Shown here: positions 36,465 to 47,514 of the stretch, in pieces
How positions within the stretch are numbered: the first letter of the stretch is position 1
How the letters are laid out: every line of letters starts with the position of its first letter
Assembly (NCBI GenBank): GCA_963281155.1
Contig: CAUJLY010000001.1
Span: 6,448,001 to 6,512,000, forward strand
Length of the DNA: 64,000 bases
Origin: Rhabditophanes sp. KR3021
Taxonomy: Eukaryota > Nematoda > Chromadorea > Rhabditida > Alloionematidae
Reading direction: 5' to 3'
Position numbers and translations under genes: made by a program
Notes under the pieces: model-generated
The model's database searches: none
What the model saw: only the letters and a program-made list of their open reading frames with translations
Told to the model about the DNA's origin: nothing

Positions 36465-39008
36465 ATGGAAATCCAACATCAGCTTCATTATCCACTCTAT
36501 TCAAAGGATACATCTGATTCTATATATTCCCACTATACTTATAATTCAATCCAAACTTCGCTTCAAAATTCTATTAACGGTATGCCGGTTAATTCGATTC
36601 CGGAATATAGCAGCAATCTCAATAATACTAATATAAAATGTGAAACTTCTGGTGCGATCAAGCGTAGACATCCAAATGACGAACAGTTGGAAGATGTGAG
36701 AGGTATTGTTGATGTTCCGCGTCAAAATCACTCATTCCTATGCAGTAATATCGTACCTACTGATTACACAGCCATTCTACCTACTCTCAATCACGTAAGT
36801 TGTTTTAATCACAAAGTTTATAAAAAATATGTATAACAGTATGTAGTTTATCTTAGTTATGTCTTATCGTAAAAATAAAATAGTTGTAACTTCTGTTTGG
36901 AGCCATATCTATTCATATATTTACATTTATGTGTTGACATCTATGGGATGAACTAGCCCTTCTTTGGAGCAAGCGCCACATATTTACTAGCTGACTTTTC
37001 TTATGATTCTTTTGTGTACATTTATTCATCGTAGCTTTCTTATCGATGTCCCTGGAAGATAAAGTAGGGAAAACGCGGCTTAAATGTAGAAGTATTAGAT
37101 GTATCAATCTTTGGTGTACGCCTTTTGACCCCATTTTGTTGATACCTAAATCGTTCTCACTTAAATAAGAAATGATTTCACATTTTTTGGGCTTTAAACA
37201 TCTCTCTTTTAGTTGTATTAGATGGAAGAGTTTTCCTTTTCTCCTATGAGTGACGATACTTCCCTAAGTGACGACCTATACCTGCAGAGAATTAAAATTT
37301 ATGGACTAAATGTCATTAATGATTCTTTTCTATCCCCCTCAAATACTTTACTTCAGACACCTTCAACATTATCTTCCCCTCCGTCGGATTACAATAGTTC
37401 CAGTGAGGGAAACAATTGTCAACTATGCTTTGGATGCAGTACTCAACTAAATTGCCAGTATATGCTCTTAGTTGATGGAAATCATTGGCATCCTGGGTGT
37501 CTGAAGTGTGCTATTTGCACAACTTCACTTGATCATTCGGACAACTGCTTCGTAAGAGATAAAGTGATTCATTGCTCATCCTGCTATAATAGGTAATTTG
37601 GTTGGTCTTATAAAAAGTATCAAAAATCATTTTAGTCATGTATTTCCACAATGCACTTCTTGCGCCAGAACCATAACTTCTTCTGATTGGGTTAGAAAAG
37701 CTAAAAGTTTGACTTATCATCTTGCTTGTTTTTCTTGTGCTCAATGCAAAAGACAATTGAGTACTGGTGAAGAATATTGTGTCCAAGACAACAAATTACT
37801 ATGTAAACAACATTACACCGAATTAAATGAAGGCGAATCCAGTCAAAGCAAATCCAAGTCAAAAAGAGTCAGAACAACTTTTTCAGAAGAACAAATTGGT
37901 ATTTTGCAAACTCATTTTGACATCGACTCAAATCCTGACGGAGGAGATTTGGAAAGAATGTCAGTACTGACAGGACTAAGTAAAAGAGTTGTCCAGGTGT
38001 ATTTCCAGGTAAATGATTCTTTCAAAAAATATAAAATTGAATGCTTTCATTTTAAATAATCAACAAATATTTAGTTTACTAACAACAAGAACTAAATAAT
38101 TCAGAGTTTGATTCGTTTTTGCAATAACAAATTCTTTATATTTGATTGAGATTATTGATATGAAATTTTAAGATCAATAAATATGATAGAATTATGTGAC
38201 TTTTTCGAACACAGGTAGAATAGATTTTAACACGTGAACAACTTAAGTAATTTGAAAGAAGGATTAAAACGCTTACATTTCTTAGAACTGTTTATAGCAT
38301 ATTTTATCATAAACATGATTAAAAGAAGTGTTTCTGCAAAAATGGAATGTGATCTCTAGATAACCATTCGTGGTATCAAACTTAATATTTGCAATAGTCT
38401 CTCCTGATATCTTTTAAGATCTTTAAAATGAAGTGTTATATACTTAAGTACATTAGGTTTAAAGATTAATTAAGTGATGAATTTATGTGTGGTGTGTGTT
38501 TGTATTTTTTACAGATGAATGATGTAAGATTGAAAAGATAAATTGTTTTGGGTAATGATAAGAAGAATTTAGTTTGATTTTACTGTTCATGTATTAACGT
38601 GATTTTCGGCCCTAAATTATTATCACGCACTTTTTGTTCTGAAACAAGGAACTAGGACACCAAAATACAATAAAAGTTGGTCAAATATTAATAACGATTT
38701 GATAGACAAATTGGTAATCTTTTATTTTTTAGAATAGCAGAGCACGATCAAAGAAAAATTCAGCAATCGGTAAAGGAAGATGTTCAAGTGACAATAACGA
38801 TGATTTATCATTGAATAGTGCTAGATCTATGCTTAGTCAGACCATTAGTTCTGAATCAGGTCGTTCTTCTCCTGGATCAATTTGTTCCCCAAAAAGTTTA
38901 CAAGATTATAACATGGATACGTCTGGACCAATTTTAAATAGTGTCCAAAGAATGATTGACAACTGTCATAATATCGGAGTTTATCATAACCAATCCAATC
39001 ACCATTGA
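36465..39008 (+). CDS. lim-4: LIM homeodomain transcription factor, LIM-4/Lhx6/Lhx8 (Awh) type
   Basis: Exons 36465-36794, 37222-37592, 37636-38008 and 38733-39008 join in phase to give 449 residues. LIM domain 1 (about 179-232; CFGCSTQLN...HWHPGCLKCAIC) and LIM domain 2 (about 240-294; CTSCARTI...YHLACFSCAQC) precede the homeodomain. KRVRTTFSEEQ, DSNPDGGDLERM and TGLSKRVVQV are signatures of the Lhx6/8-LIM-4 subgroup, which specifies neuron identity. The third helix is split by an intron after Gln50 and reads VYFQ|NSRARSKK: the near-invariant Trp48 is Tyr (TAT at 38000-38002), while Phe49, Gln50, Asn51 and Arg53 are kept. The Ser-rich tail has no recognised domain. The first exon may be alternative, since exon 2 also begins with ATG. 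Confidence 0.9.
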
Positions 39009-39724
39009 TCTCTTTCTCAAGCCCAGATCTCGAAGGAGTCAACTTAATTCTTTATAAATAATGTAAAAAATCTTCCACCATCTAATTCGATGAAAACATT
39101 TGACATGTTTGTTAATTAAATATAAGTATCAAATTTAAACTGTTTGACAAGGAATGAAAGTGTTTAAATTAAGTTAAACGACTTTTATAGTTGCATCATC
39201 GTCAAACATTATCACATAATTTTCCTTGACACGTATCGGTGATAAGGTTATTTTACAAGTATATATATTATACGACACTATTAAAATGGCGTTGATCATC
39301 GGAAGTATACTTTTTCAAGATAATCTTGTACGTAAGCAAATGAAAGATAAACAACTAGGCGACAACTTAAAATGATAACAAAAATATGGAAGGTATCTGG
39401 TGGGTAAAAAGTATTTACAAGAATCAATCTCGAGTTTAGATTAGATTTCAAAAATTATAGGGAAATATGTGCTTTAATAAATCACAATTATGGCCAGTTA
39501 ATGTCTCTTTTTAGAATGTTTTGTAAATTTTACTAACTATTATTAAAAGCAAAGTTAATTCTCAAAACAAAGCTAATTTTGAAAACAAATTTAATTTTGA
39601 AAACAGAGTTAATTTTGAAAACAAAGTTGATATACAAAACAATTCTTCATTTTATACATTTAAAAAATATAATTGTGGCAAGAAGATAATTATAAAGATG
39701 GTAAGACTAGTTTATTAATAAAAA
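39009..39724. other. Convergent intergenic gap
   Basis: Between the 3' ends of the LIM homeobox and OATP genes. Holds an 18-bp tandem repeat (listed separately) and otherwise no feature. Confidence 0.5.
39546..39640. repeat. 18-bp tandem repeat, about five copies
   Basis: Units of the form aaaacaaagttaattttg follow each other five times with one to four changes each. It is non-coding and lies 85 bases beyond the OATP stop codon on the minus strand. Confidence 0.8.
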
Positions 39725-42700
39725 TTACTCCGCAATTGGTTGTGGAGGGAATGTTTTCATGGCCAAGTCATTTGCTTCATCAGTTTCCTCAGTCCCTTTT
39801 ACTTCTTCGAGAATATTTATGTGTTTAGAGTAATATATCACCCAAATATCTGTCATCATTGATATCAAACGAATACAACAGTATAACAGATGGAGCCTCA
39901 CTCTTAATTTAGTAGGATCGTAGATTGAGCAATGCCCGTCGCCATCGCCACAAGTTCTATCCCAAACTAAGCATGCACTGTCTATTACTGCTCCATAAAG
40001 TATAGGAGAAGGTAATGTTCCGATTAGGGAAACAACAAATCCTTGCAAACCTAGTGAAATTGACCTGGTTTCTGGTGGAACTGATCTAATTAGCAATAAC
40101 ATTCCTGGAACGACCCCAGTTCCTGCCACAAATCCACCCAAAATAACAGTTACGAAGAAAATCTTGGTCATCCATTCGCAATCATCTTTGCAAAATTCTT
40201 TCTTCACAATTGAGCCAGGCGCACACTCGCAATTTGAAAATTCTAATTGGATAGGATTTTGGCTTATGACATTAACTCCACGGCAGCCGGCATGACAAGG
40301 ACTATAAAATGGAACTCCCGTCTCTGTACAAACAGGGTAAATAGTCGATGATTCACAACTACAGTCAACATTACACGATTCGGTGAAGTTGAAATGAGTT
40401 TGTAATCCCTTTGCTCCAACTGAATTGACTATGGAATGACATCCGAGGAATGTTTTACCCAAGAAAAATGAACAATTGATAGCAGAAATAATAAAAACCA
40501 AAATTGCTGCTTGTCTACCTAACAAATTTTACAAATGTTAGTATTAATGTAATATTTAAGTGTTCAATATGAGGTGACTGTATATCAATTGCTCTTTACT
40601 TTTCGTTCATTCAAAATATGATTATTAGCTAAAAGGCATTTACGTGTCATCATGTTTAGCAATCCTGTCATCACTAAAGCTGAATTTAAAGTGTCTGACA
40701 AATGTTTCCAGAAAAGAAAGACCAAGTAGCTAAATTAATTGTTAAGAGTTTTTAGACACCAAGCTATCAGTTGATTTAGGAAATAATTTAGGTGAAAACA
40801 AACGGATTGATTCAAGAAAGCCTTCCTAGTTTATCTAATTATCTATATTTCCACCTTTTTTAGTTTAGTAAATTTAATAAATAATTCCCTTATTTCTATA
40901 TATTGCCCCGCTTTAAAGAGCTCTGATACTTACCTGTCAGTTTATACAGTTTCGTCAAAATACCTCCATTGATCTGTAATGTAAAATTAATGTAAAAGTT
41001 AAAAAATACAAATTATGATGTAGAGACAGTTGAAAAAAATAAACTGTTGGTTCGAGGATTCAACAAAAACACTATTAATGTTATTATTAAAGACATTACC
41101 AGATACAAGCTTAAATTTACTAGTGTTAGGTAGTTATTAATATTTTTGGAAAATTTTCTTGACTGTCTATCAACTTAATTTAAATTTATTTAAGGTTCTT
41201 CCTTAACTTAAAGTAATTAAGTAACTTTAGACTTTTAAATTTACATTAAAAATGCATTTAGAATAGCGAAAGTTGTGAAAACACACTCATAGTTCACATA
41301 TTTTGACGTTGAAACTGCTTTGCTAAACTCAGGAGTGTACAAGAATATGATGAATGTCAATATCGCCCAGAAATATGTAAGAATTGTATCTAATATCAAT
41401 GCGATTGCTGATCAATTTCACAAACAGTATTTGCTTCAATATCACAGTATTTATGTTGAACCATCATGAATTATTATTTTATTACCCGTATTAATTTGTT
41501 CAAATAAACGTTTTACTTTTAAAAAAATTTACTTACAGTACCGGAAGCGAATCCGAACACACCGAAGCCTGCGATAGCTAAATGGACTTTGTATTGTGGG
41601 ATTCCATAATGATTTTCGAGATATTTTGGTAAAAATACCATGTAACCTTTGAACGTAAAATGTTAGTATCAATGTAATATTTAAGTGTTTAATGTTTTTA
41701 AGTGACTGTATATCAATTGCTTTTTAGTTTTTGTTCATTCAAAATATGAATATTAGCTAAAGGACATTTACGTGTCATCATGTTTAGCAATAATGTAATT
41801 ACTCATTCATTTCAGTTCACAACACCGCACTCAATATTTGGTGTTATTCATTTAAAATGGCCGAGAATTCAAGAAAAAGAGATAAAGAAACAGATTGTGC
41901 ATTGAGCGATCATTTAGTACGACAAGTAGTTCGGAGGAGAAACCTATTGTCAAGAGTATCCCTTTTGGGAAAAGTAAGCCGTTTGTTGATAGAGGTATGC
42001 TAAATAGTCTATTAATTTATTAATCATTTCCTTTAGTAAATTTAAATGCGGATAGGGAAAAATGTGCAGAAAATAAGGATGTCTCGGTGTCAGTTAGTAA
42101 GCTAATATAATTGTTAAATTATATATTTGCATTAGATCCTAAACAAGAACATGAAGAAGAGAATCTTGCTGTTGTTGCCGTCAAAATAGCTCTTATGTCT
42201 GACACGGATATTCCCGTTGTCAAGAACAGTACTAAGACTGGTGTGAATAGTATTCTCTTCAATAACTTTGGACTAACACTCCCTATCAGAGCTCAATTCT
42301 TTGGTGGCGTACTTCCTGGGAGACTCCAAGTTACACCTTCTGGAACAGATAAAAGAGATTTATGGAAGCAATTTATCGGATCTTTGAAGGACAATGGACG
42401 TGAATTGGTCCAATTGTGGGAAACCTTATTGAAAGAAATCACGGCATGTAATGGTTTTGTCAAATACTTGACAAGAATAGAAAGTGGAGACAATGTCATT
42501 GGAATTGAAGGAGCATATGTGAAGATGGCATGCCAAGCAAGAATAAACAGCTCTGGAATCTTTTCAACACAAAAAGAATCAATTGCAGTGAGAAGGTCCC
42601 AAATTGTGGTTACATCTTTATCAATCCGGATATTACTGAAGCTGAGTTAAAAGATCCAGAACTCGTTAAGAAATACATTCTGTATGTAGGTGAGAGTGTA

Positions 42701-44919
42701 GACATGATACGTCGTATGAGCCAACACACGTATGATTACACAAAAAGGTTCAATGTCAAAGAAAAGGCGATGCACAAAGTTTTCCCCGCTGGTAAGGAAA
42801 AGGTCGTCTGGAAAAAGACTTATGGCTCGGAAGATCATGCCTTGAACATCGAGGATATCTTGACTGACCACTGCCACAAAACTACAAATTCCGACTCCGG
42901 AAAGCCAACTTACGACATTGTGAAGCAAATGTTCCTAGAGAAGAACAACCAAGTAGCTAGATTGATCCTTCAAGAGTTTCTAGATGTCAAGCTACCAGTT
43001 GAATTAAGAAAGCCTTTGGATGAAGAAAAACGGGCTGGTTCAAGAAAGTCTTTTAAATCTAGATAATTAACTATATTTCCCACCCTTTTTTTGTTGAATA
43101 AATTTAATTAATAATCCGCTTATTTGTATATATTCCAACCTTTGAACGCTAAAATATCACAAGTTCTTCCCAGCACAACTCCTAAATAAACCTTGCTTTG
43201 AATAACAGGTTTGTAGGAAACTACAAATTCCTTTGCCTTTTCAGATAACGTTTTTGTGATTTGATTCTCCTCGGTATCTTTTACAGTTGGCTTATCAGAT
43301 AATACTAAGCCTTTTTTTTCTTTCTTTTTCATATCATCTTCCAACTCTTTCGTTTTATCAACACTTTTTGCAGTCGGATTTGGGAAGAAAAATAAAGCTA
43401 AAGAAGGAATTAATGTGACGATTCCAATAAGTAAAAATCCAAGCCACCACCGACCTATCCAAGTCTAAAATGACGAACATTAATATGTTTGTTTGTTGAA
43501 TGTAATTATTCCATAAATGGATGCTTGATGTAGTGAAGTTTTTTGACTTACCGGATCTTTGGGCGTCAAACCAGTTGGAACGAATGATGTGTAATACTAA
43601 AATAAACAAACATGAGATGACTCAAAGTACAAACAACATACAATCTTGTTCATCATTGATCCTAAAACGAATCCGCAAATTGGACCTAAAATTCTAATAA
43701 AAGAAACTCCCGCAAAATAAATTGGCATAAGAGACTTTTTCTTGATAGTGTCATCAATTAGAGGAATTCCTAAACACCATGGGGTTGAGCGTCCTAATCC
43801 TAAGACTAGCAAAGAGCCAAATATAATTAACAAAGCTCCTACATTTGAATTTGCATTTTCACATTTGTATTTAAACAAAACATCTCGTAGATCATTTACT
43901 AAATTAATAGAACATTTAAAAATAGAAATTATGATGTTAAGAAAGTTGAAAATGAGGTAATAAGTGATAGATGTCTTAATTTTGTTGCAAAATCTTATGA
44001 TTAATGGTATTAATAAAAAGAGTAATAAATAGATCAAAGTGATTACTGACCAATTTGTCAACATTATTTGAAGGAACATCATCTTCTTTACGTTGAATTA
44101 TCGTTAACTATTTATCTTAAGCCATTTTAATAATTTTTTTAACTTACCCAATTTTCCACAAAAAGCAAATGGGGCAATTGCGGCCTTTCTTAATGTCTTG
44201 ATATCTTGTTTCATATTTTGTTTTCTATTATTGGCATACTTCTGAAGTTTATTCAACATCGTTTTGTCAGTAATTTTTCCATCTAACCATTTTGGAAAAG
44301 AAGTAAATATATCAGTTATTAAGTCACTGTCAACGGAATAAGTGGTTTCACCTCCCTGATTTTCCTCTCCCACATTGTCATTTTCACTAATACTTTGATT
44401 GTGAATTTGATCGTGATCTTTTGAATACTTTAATAGCCTACTTTTGTCAATGTTTTTATGGGTTCTTATTTTTTCCTCAATTAAATGCTTTAAATCATCT
44501 GGTATCCTTTCCATAATAGGAATATAAGTCATGAAATCAATGATGGATGCTTCTGTTGATATCAACAAATTTGAAGGCATTAATTGAATTTCTATCTTTG
44601 TTAAATTTAGCTTAGGTTGTTGGACGGGAAATATGAAGTTGGGCATTGCAATTGAGATGTGTGCCAGTGCAATCAAAATAGTCCCGAATCCAATCCATTT
44701 CGCACGGTTTGATAATCCACCATAATATGAGACAAAAATAACGCTAGGAATATAACCCATGTCACTTGCTGAAACAAGAAAACCTGACACTTTTGAAGGT
44801 ATTTGAAATTGTCTTTCAATGGCTTGAACTGCCGATACCAAATATGAACCACCGATGGATTCTAAAAAATAAACTAGGACAAAGATCCCAATAAAGAGAT
44901 ATAGCCTTGCGTCCGCCAT
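39725..44919 (-). CDS. Organic anion transporting polypeptide (OATP/SLCO, SLC21 family)
   Basis: Exons 44919-44148, 43898-43642, 43596-43552, 43464-43140, 41646-41537, 40973-40934 and 40518-39725 join in phase to give about 780 residues. It is a 12-TM uptake transporter for amphipathic organic anions. Visible hallmarks: the N-terminal TM segments (LFIGIFVLVYFLESIGGSYL), the family signature around TM6 (WIGRWWLGFLLIG), YLGVVLGRTCDILAFKG leading into YMVFLPKYLENHYGIPQYKV, and an extracellular Kazal-like Cys loop (CNVDCSC...CTETGVPFYSPCHAGC) in the last exon, then TM11-12. Two of its introns (43139-41647 and 40933-40519) are almost wholly made of copies of one element; the first has weak splice sites (donor GTTGGA, acceptor TTCAAAG) lying inside a direct repeat. 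If that intron is not removed the protein would be truncated in the second half. Confidence 0.88.
40531..40905 (+). mobile_element. Internally deleted short copy of the GIY-YIG element
   Basis: Fills most of the 415-base last intron of the OATP gene. Bases 40531-40672 match 41656-41797 (shared words: taatgtaatatttaagtgtt, tgactgtatatcaattgct, acgtgtcatcatgtttagca). Bases 40700-40905 match about 42926-43131 (accaagtagcta, the word around the coding stop, and cttattt.tatatatt). The 1.1 kb between these blocks in the long copy is missing here. It is in the same orientation as the long copy and antisense to the host gene. Only AGGTA is shared at its two exon borders, so a clear target duplication is no longer visible. 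It looks like a non-autonomous, older copy. Confidence 0.75.
41644..41661. repeat. Left copy of the direct repeat flanking the long element
   Basis: Reads aacctttgaacgtaaaat. Identical to 43137-43155 apart from one missing C. In the host orientation it contains the acceptor TTCAAAG|GT of the OATP intron. Confidence 0.85.
41662..43136 (+). mobile_element. Long copy of the GIY-YIG element, forming an OATP intron (introner-like)
   Basis: About 1.48 kb lying antisense to the host gene between two copies of an 18/19-bp direct repeat. Together with the repeats it makes up the whole OATP intron 43139-41647. It has its own 5' region, a broken coding region with a GIY-YIG nuclease-like domain, and an AATAAA signal just before its right end (about 43097). 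Its two ends recur in the short copy at 40531-40905. Direct flanking repeat plus a second copy at another site is what is expected of a mobile element; a tandem duplication would have copied the host exons at 41537-41646 and 40934-40973, and it did not. The mobility mechanism is unknown: I see no inverted repeats at its ends and no transposase or reverse transcriptase. Confidence 0.72.
41857..43066 (+). pseudogene. GIY-YIG nuclease-like gene of the element, disrupted in this copy
   Basis: Three coding pieces lie in order. 41857-41994 begins MAENSRKRDKETDCALSDHL. About 42039-42528 reads ALMSDTDIPVV, FNNFGLTLPIRAQFFGGVLP and RELVQLWETLLKEI. 42530-43066 contains GYIFINPDITEAE, YILYVGESVDMIRRMSQHT and a late acidic helix NIEDILTDHC, then a basic C terminus (EEKRAGSRKSFKSR). 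YIF...YILYVGES...RR..QH fits the catalytic face of a GIY-YIG nuclease, nearest to the ANKLE1/LEM-3 style (inference). The first intron (41995-42036) does not keep frame, and the second and third pieces overlap in different frames around 42530, so this copy carries at least one frameshift unless it uses programmed frameshifting. The family name rests on motif reading only. Confidence 0.6.
43137..43155. repeat. Right copy of the direct repeat flanking the long element
   Basis: Reads aacctttgaacgctaaaat. In the host orientation it encodes the end of OATP exon 4 (ILAFKG) and contains the donor AAAG|GTTGGA. Confidence 0.85.
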
Positions 44920-47514
44920 AGTATTCTAAAATATTATAAATTTAAAAAATACAGAATTCAATCATTAGTGATTTTTGAAATGATATTTTGATTCATCTAA
45001 TAAACACAACACAATTCTATTTATAGATAAAGTACATATGCATAATAAGTTAATATTTTATTTTTGCAGTATGGTCATTCAAAAGGTCTATTTTGTATAA
45101 GTATTACGTAAAATATAATAAACAAACACGTATGAAAACAATCAATTGGTCAAACAAAAATAGCTTGATTTGAATCAAAATAATATACACTAAATACACT
45201 GAAGTTATCGAAGAACAACGTGAGATTCACATCATTTGTAGATTTGTTTTGACATCAACCAAATATTTAAAAAAACTGCACGCTTGCTAAACCATCCTAT
45301 TATTTAAATTATAAAGTATGCTATTATCTAAATTATATAATATGTTTTTAGCAATACCTTGAATATTGAAAGACCTTGTTTTAAGTGGTTTAAACTCTTA
45401 GATCAAAAAGAATATTTACTTTTAAAATGTCTTACAAAATTACGGAAACATTGTCGTTTGCTAAATAAGTTTACTTTGTATAAATAAATTACAAAAGTGC
45501 ATTTCGTTTTTCCATCTCAAAAATAAAGTCATTTTTTGGAAAATACAGAACAAAAACTTTTTAACTGATCCAAATAGATGTATGACTGTTTTGTATTTTG
45601 ATGATCTACTAACGCCACAAAAATTCTCTCATATTTAATTATAGTCGATTTATACAAAGGAAAGACATAGGTATTAAGATTATGGTGGATTTAATGTTAA
45701 TTCATTTATGCAAATCTGGATAGGTACAAAAAACAATTGGAATATAAATGTGTAATACTGTTTTTAGTACATAGAAGCGCATATTATGTGAAATCAAAAA
45801 GAGAGTCTGGATAGAAATATCAGCATAACAAATAAAATAGCAATAATTGATACAAATAACCACGCCATCATCAAAAGGAATTGTCTTGTCAATACGTTAA
45901 CACTTCGCGCAAAGGTTAAAATGGTGATGGTATTGAGAAAGGATCTTGATTAAATGACGTCTCCTGCAGAGTGTATGTCGACAAGTTACGGCAAAAGATT
46001 ACACGGATAAAATGGGGCAAAGGATTAATCTTACTTTACAACCTTCTATTGTAAATATAAAGTTATCATTCAGTATTAAAGATGGTTTTTCTTTTACTAA
46101 GATGCACGGCCCTAAAAAGTTCTCCTTAAACAAAAACAAAAATAAATGTATATGATAATCAATTAAAAGGCTTTAAAAGATTCATATTTTTGTGAAATGA
46201 CAAATAATATATTTGAAGAGTATCTGTGAACAGTACAGACCAATTTTATCAATGCAAAATTAGTTACCTCTTGCCAACTAAACACTGACACAAACCGATT
46301 TACACAAAAATAAAGATAAACGACTAAAGCTTTACTGACTTTAGTAATGTAATATAATGTCATATACTTTTGTAAACAAAAGAAAACTGTTTGTAGGAAA
46401 AGAGTAGACAGAAAAATTAAAAAGAGATAAAAAAGAATTAAATAATAAATTTGAATTAGATTGTAACTATTAAAGAATTACGAAAGGCAGAAAATGTAAA
46501 ATCAATGAAGATAGAGTGTATTTATGTCAAGTTCATGGAGCAAAACAAAAGACTTCTGATTACCAAATTCAATATGTGTCTATTAACTATAATTTAGCGA
46601 AGAGTTGCTCACATTTTTGGTATTTCTCCAACCTAGTGTAATACCGCCTAAATAAGTACTAGCGTGTAGATCTATTTAAGTTATTTAATTATATTTTAAA
46701 TTAATTTAAGTTATTTAAATATTTTTATCGTTTTTGTAGAATAGTTGTTCATCCTAATTATTCAATTATTAACAAATTCATCAATTAAAAATAAATTTCT
46801 CATATAAGTGGTTGATCGTTGAGAAGTGAACTGAAAATGTGAAGAAAATTACATGTTACTAAGTTCATCAAATATTATTGCTAACTTTTTTACGATATTC
46901 AAACTTGATAAGATACATACTTGTGATGAAGTGGCAATAGTTTGTGTTATTGTATTTAATGATGACATAAATATATTGTCGAATGCTTTTTCATAAGTAA
47001 AAGGGAAATAATAATTATTGTGCATACTTGATGATGCATTTATTTCAATTGAATTAAAGTTTTGACACATAAATGTGGATATCACTTTTTGTCTATTTAT
47101 GAAAAGTGAGCAATTGGGAGTACAAATGTTTTACACATATTTTTTGCCAATTGTTTATTGAATGATCAGCGTGTGTGAATGTATGTGTATGAATTGTAGT
47201 AGGTATGAACTAAATTTGAATTGTTTGAGTGTCAACTTCCGTACATCTTTCAAAAGTTAATTATAAATTAAATATAAAGGCAACAATTTTGAACCTGATC
47301 ATATATTTAGTGTTCAAATTTTTGATCATAAATTGTTTGTCGAATTCGGAAAATAATTGTCAGTTTGTGTATAAATAACCCTTATCTTTTTCGACACACC
47401 TTACTTTAATAAAACACAAAATAAAGACAAAATATAAACAAACAATTGTATAAAGGAAATGGAGTAATATGTATTGATCATAAAGCTATATTCTTGTAAT
47501 CAGTTGCTTTTAAC
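44920..47514. other. Divergent intergenic region, 2.6 kb
   Basis: Upstream of both the OATP gene (minus) and the short-chain dehydrogenase gene (plus). No supported gene; the open frames at 46163-46363 and 46849-47085 lack coding character. Promoter-like elements of the dehydrogenase gene are listed separately. Confidence 0.5.
47370..47386 (+). promoter_or_regulatory. Candidate TATA element with adjacent GATA site
   Basis: TATAAATA at 47370-47377 is followed by CTTATC (GATAAG on the other strand) at 47381-47386, about 130-145 bases before the dehydrogenase ATG. The closeness of the two motifs is seen; use as a core promoter and binding by an ELT-type factor are inferred. Confidence 0.35.

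Noticed and set aside
41051..41066. ggttcgaggattc, resembling a tRNA B box, in an OATP intron
   Set aside because: No acceptor stem, anticodon arm or A box could be folded around it.
41250..41465. Weak similarity of an OATP intron segment to the intron at about 44035-44100, and a 50-codon hydrophobic minus frame there
   Set aside because: Only patchy identity by eye and no splice sites that would include it as an exon; could be an old duplication but is below what I can support.
46849..47085. 78-codon minus-strand open frame
   Set aside because: Lacks a signal peptide, domain, or supporting splice sites; length is within what AT-rich noise gives.
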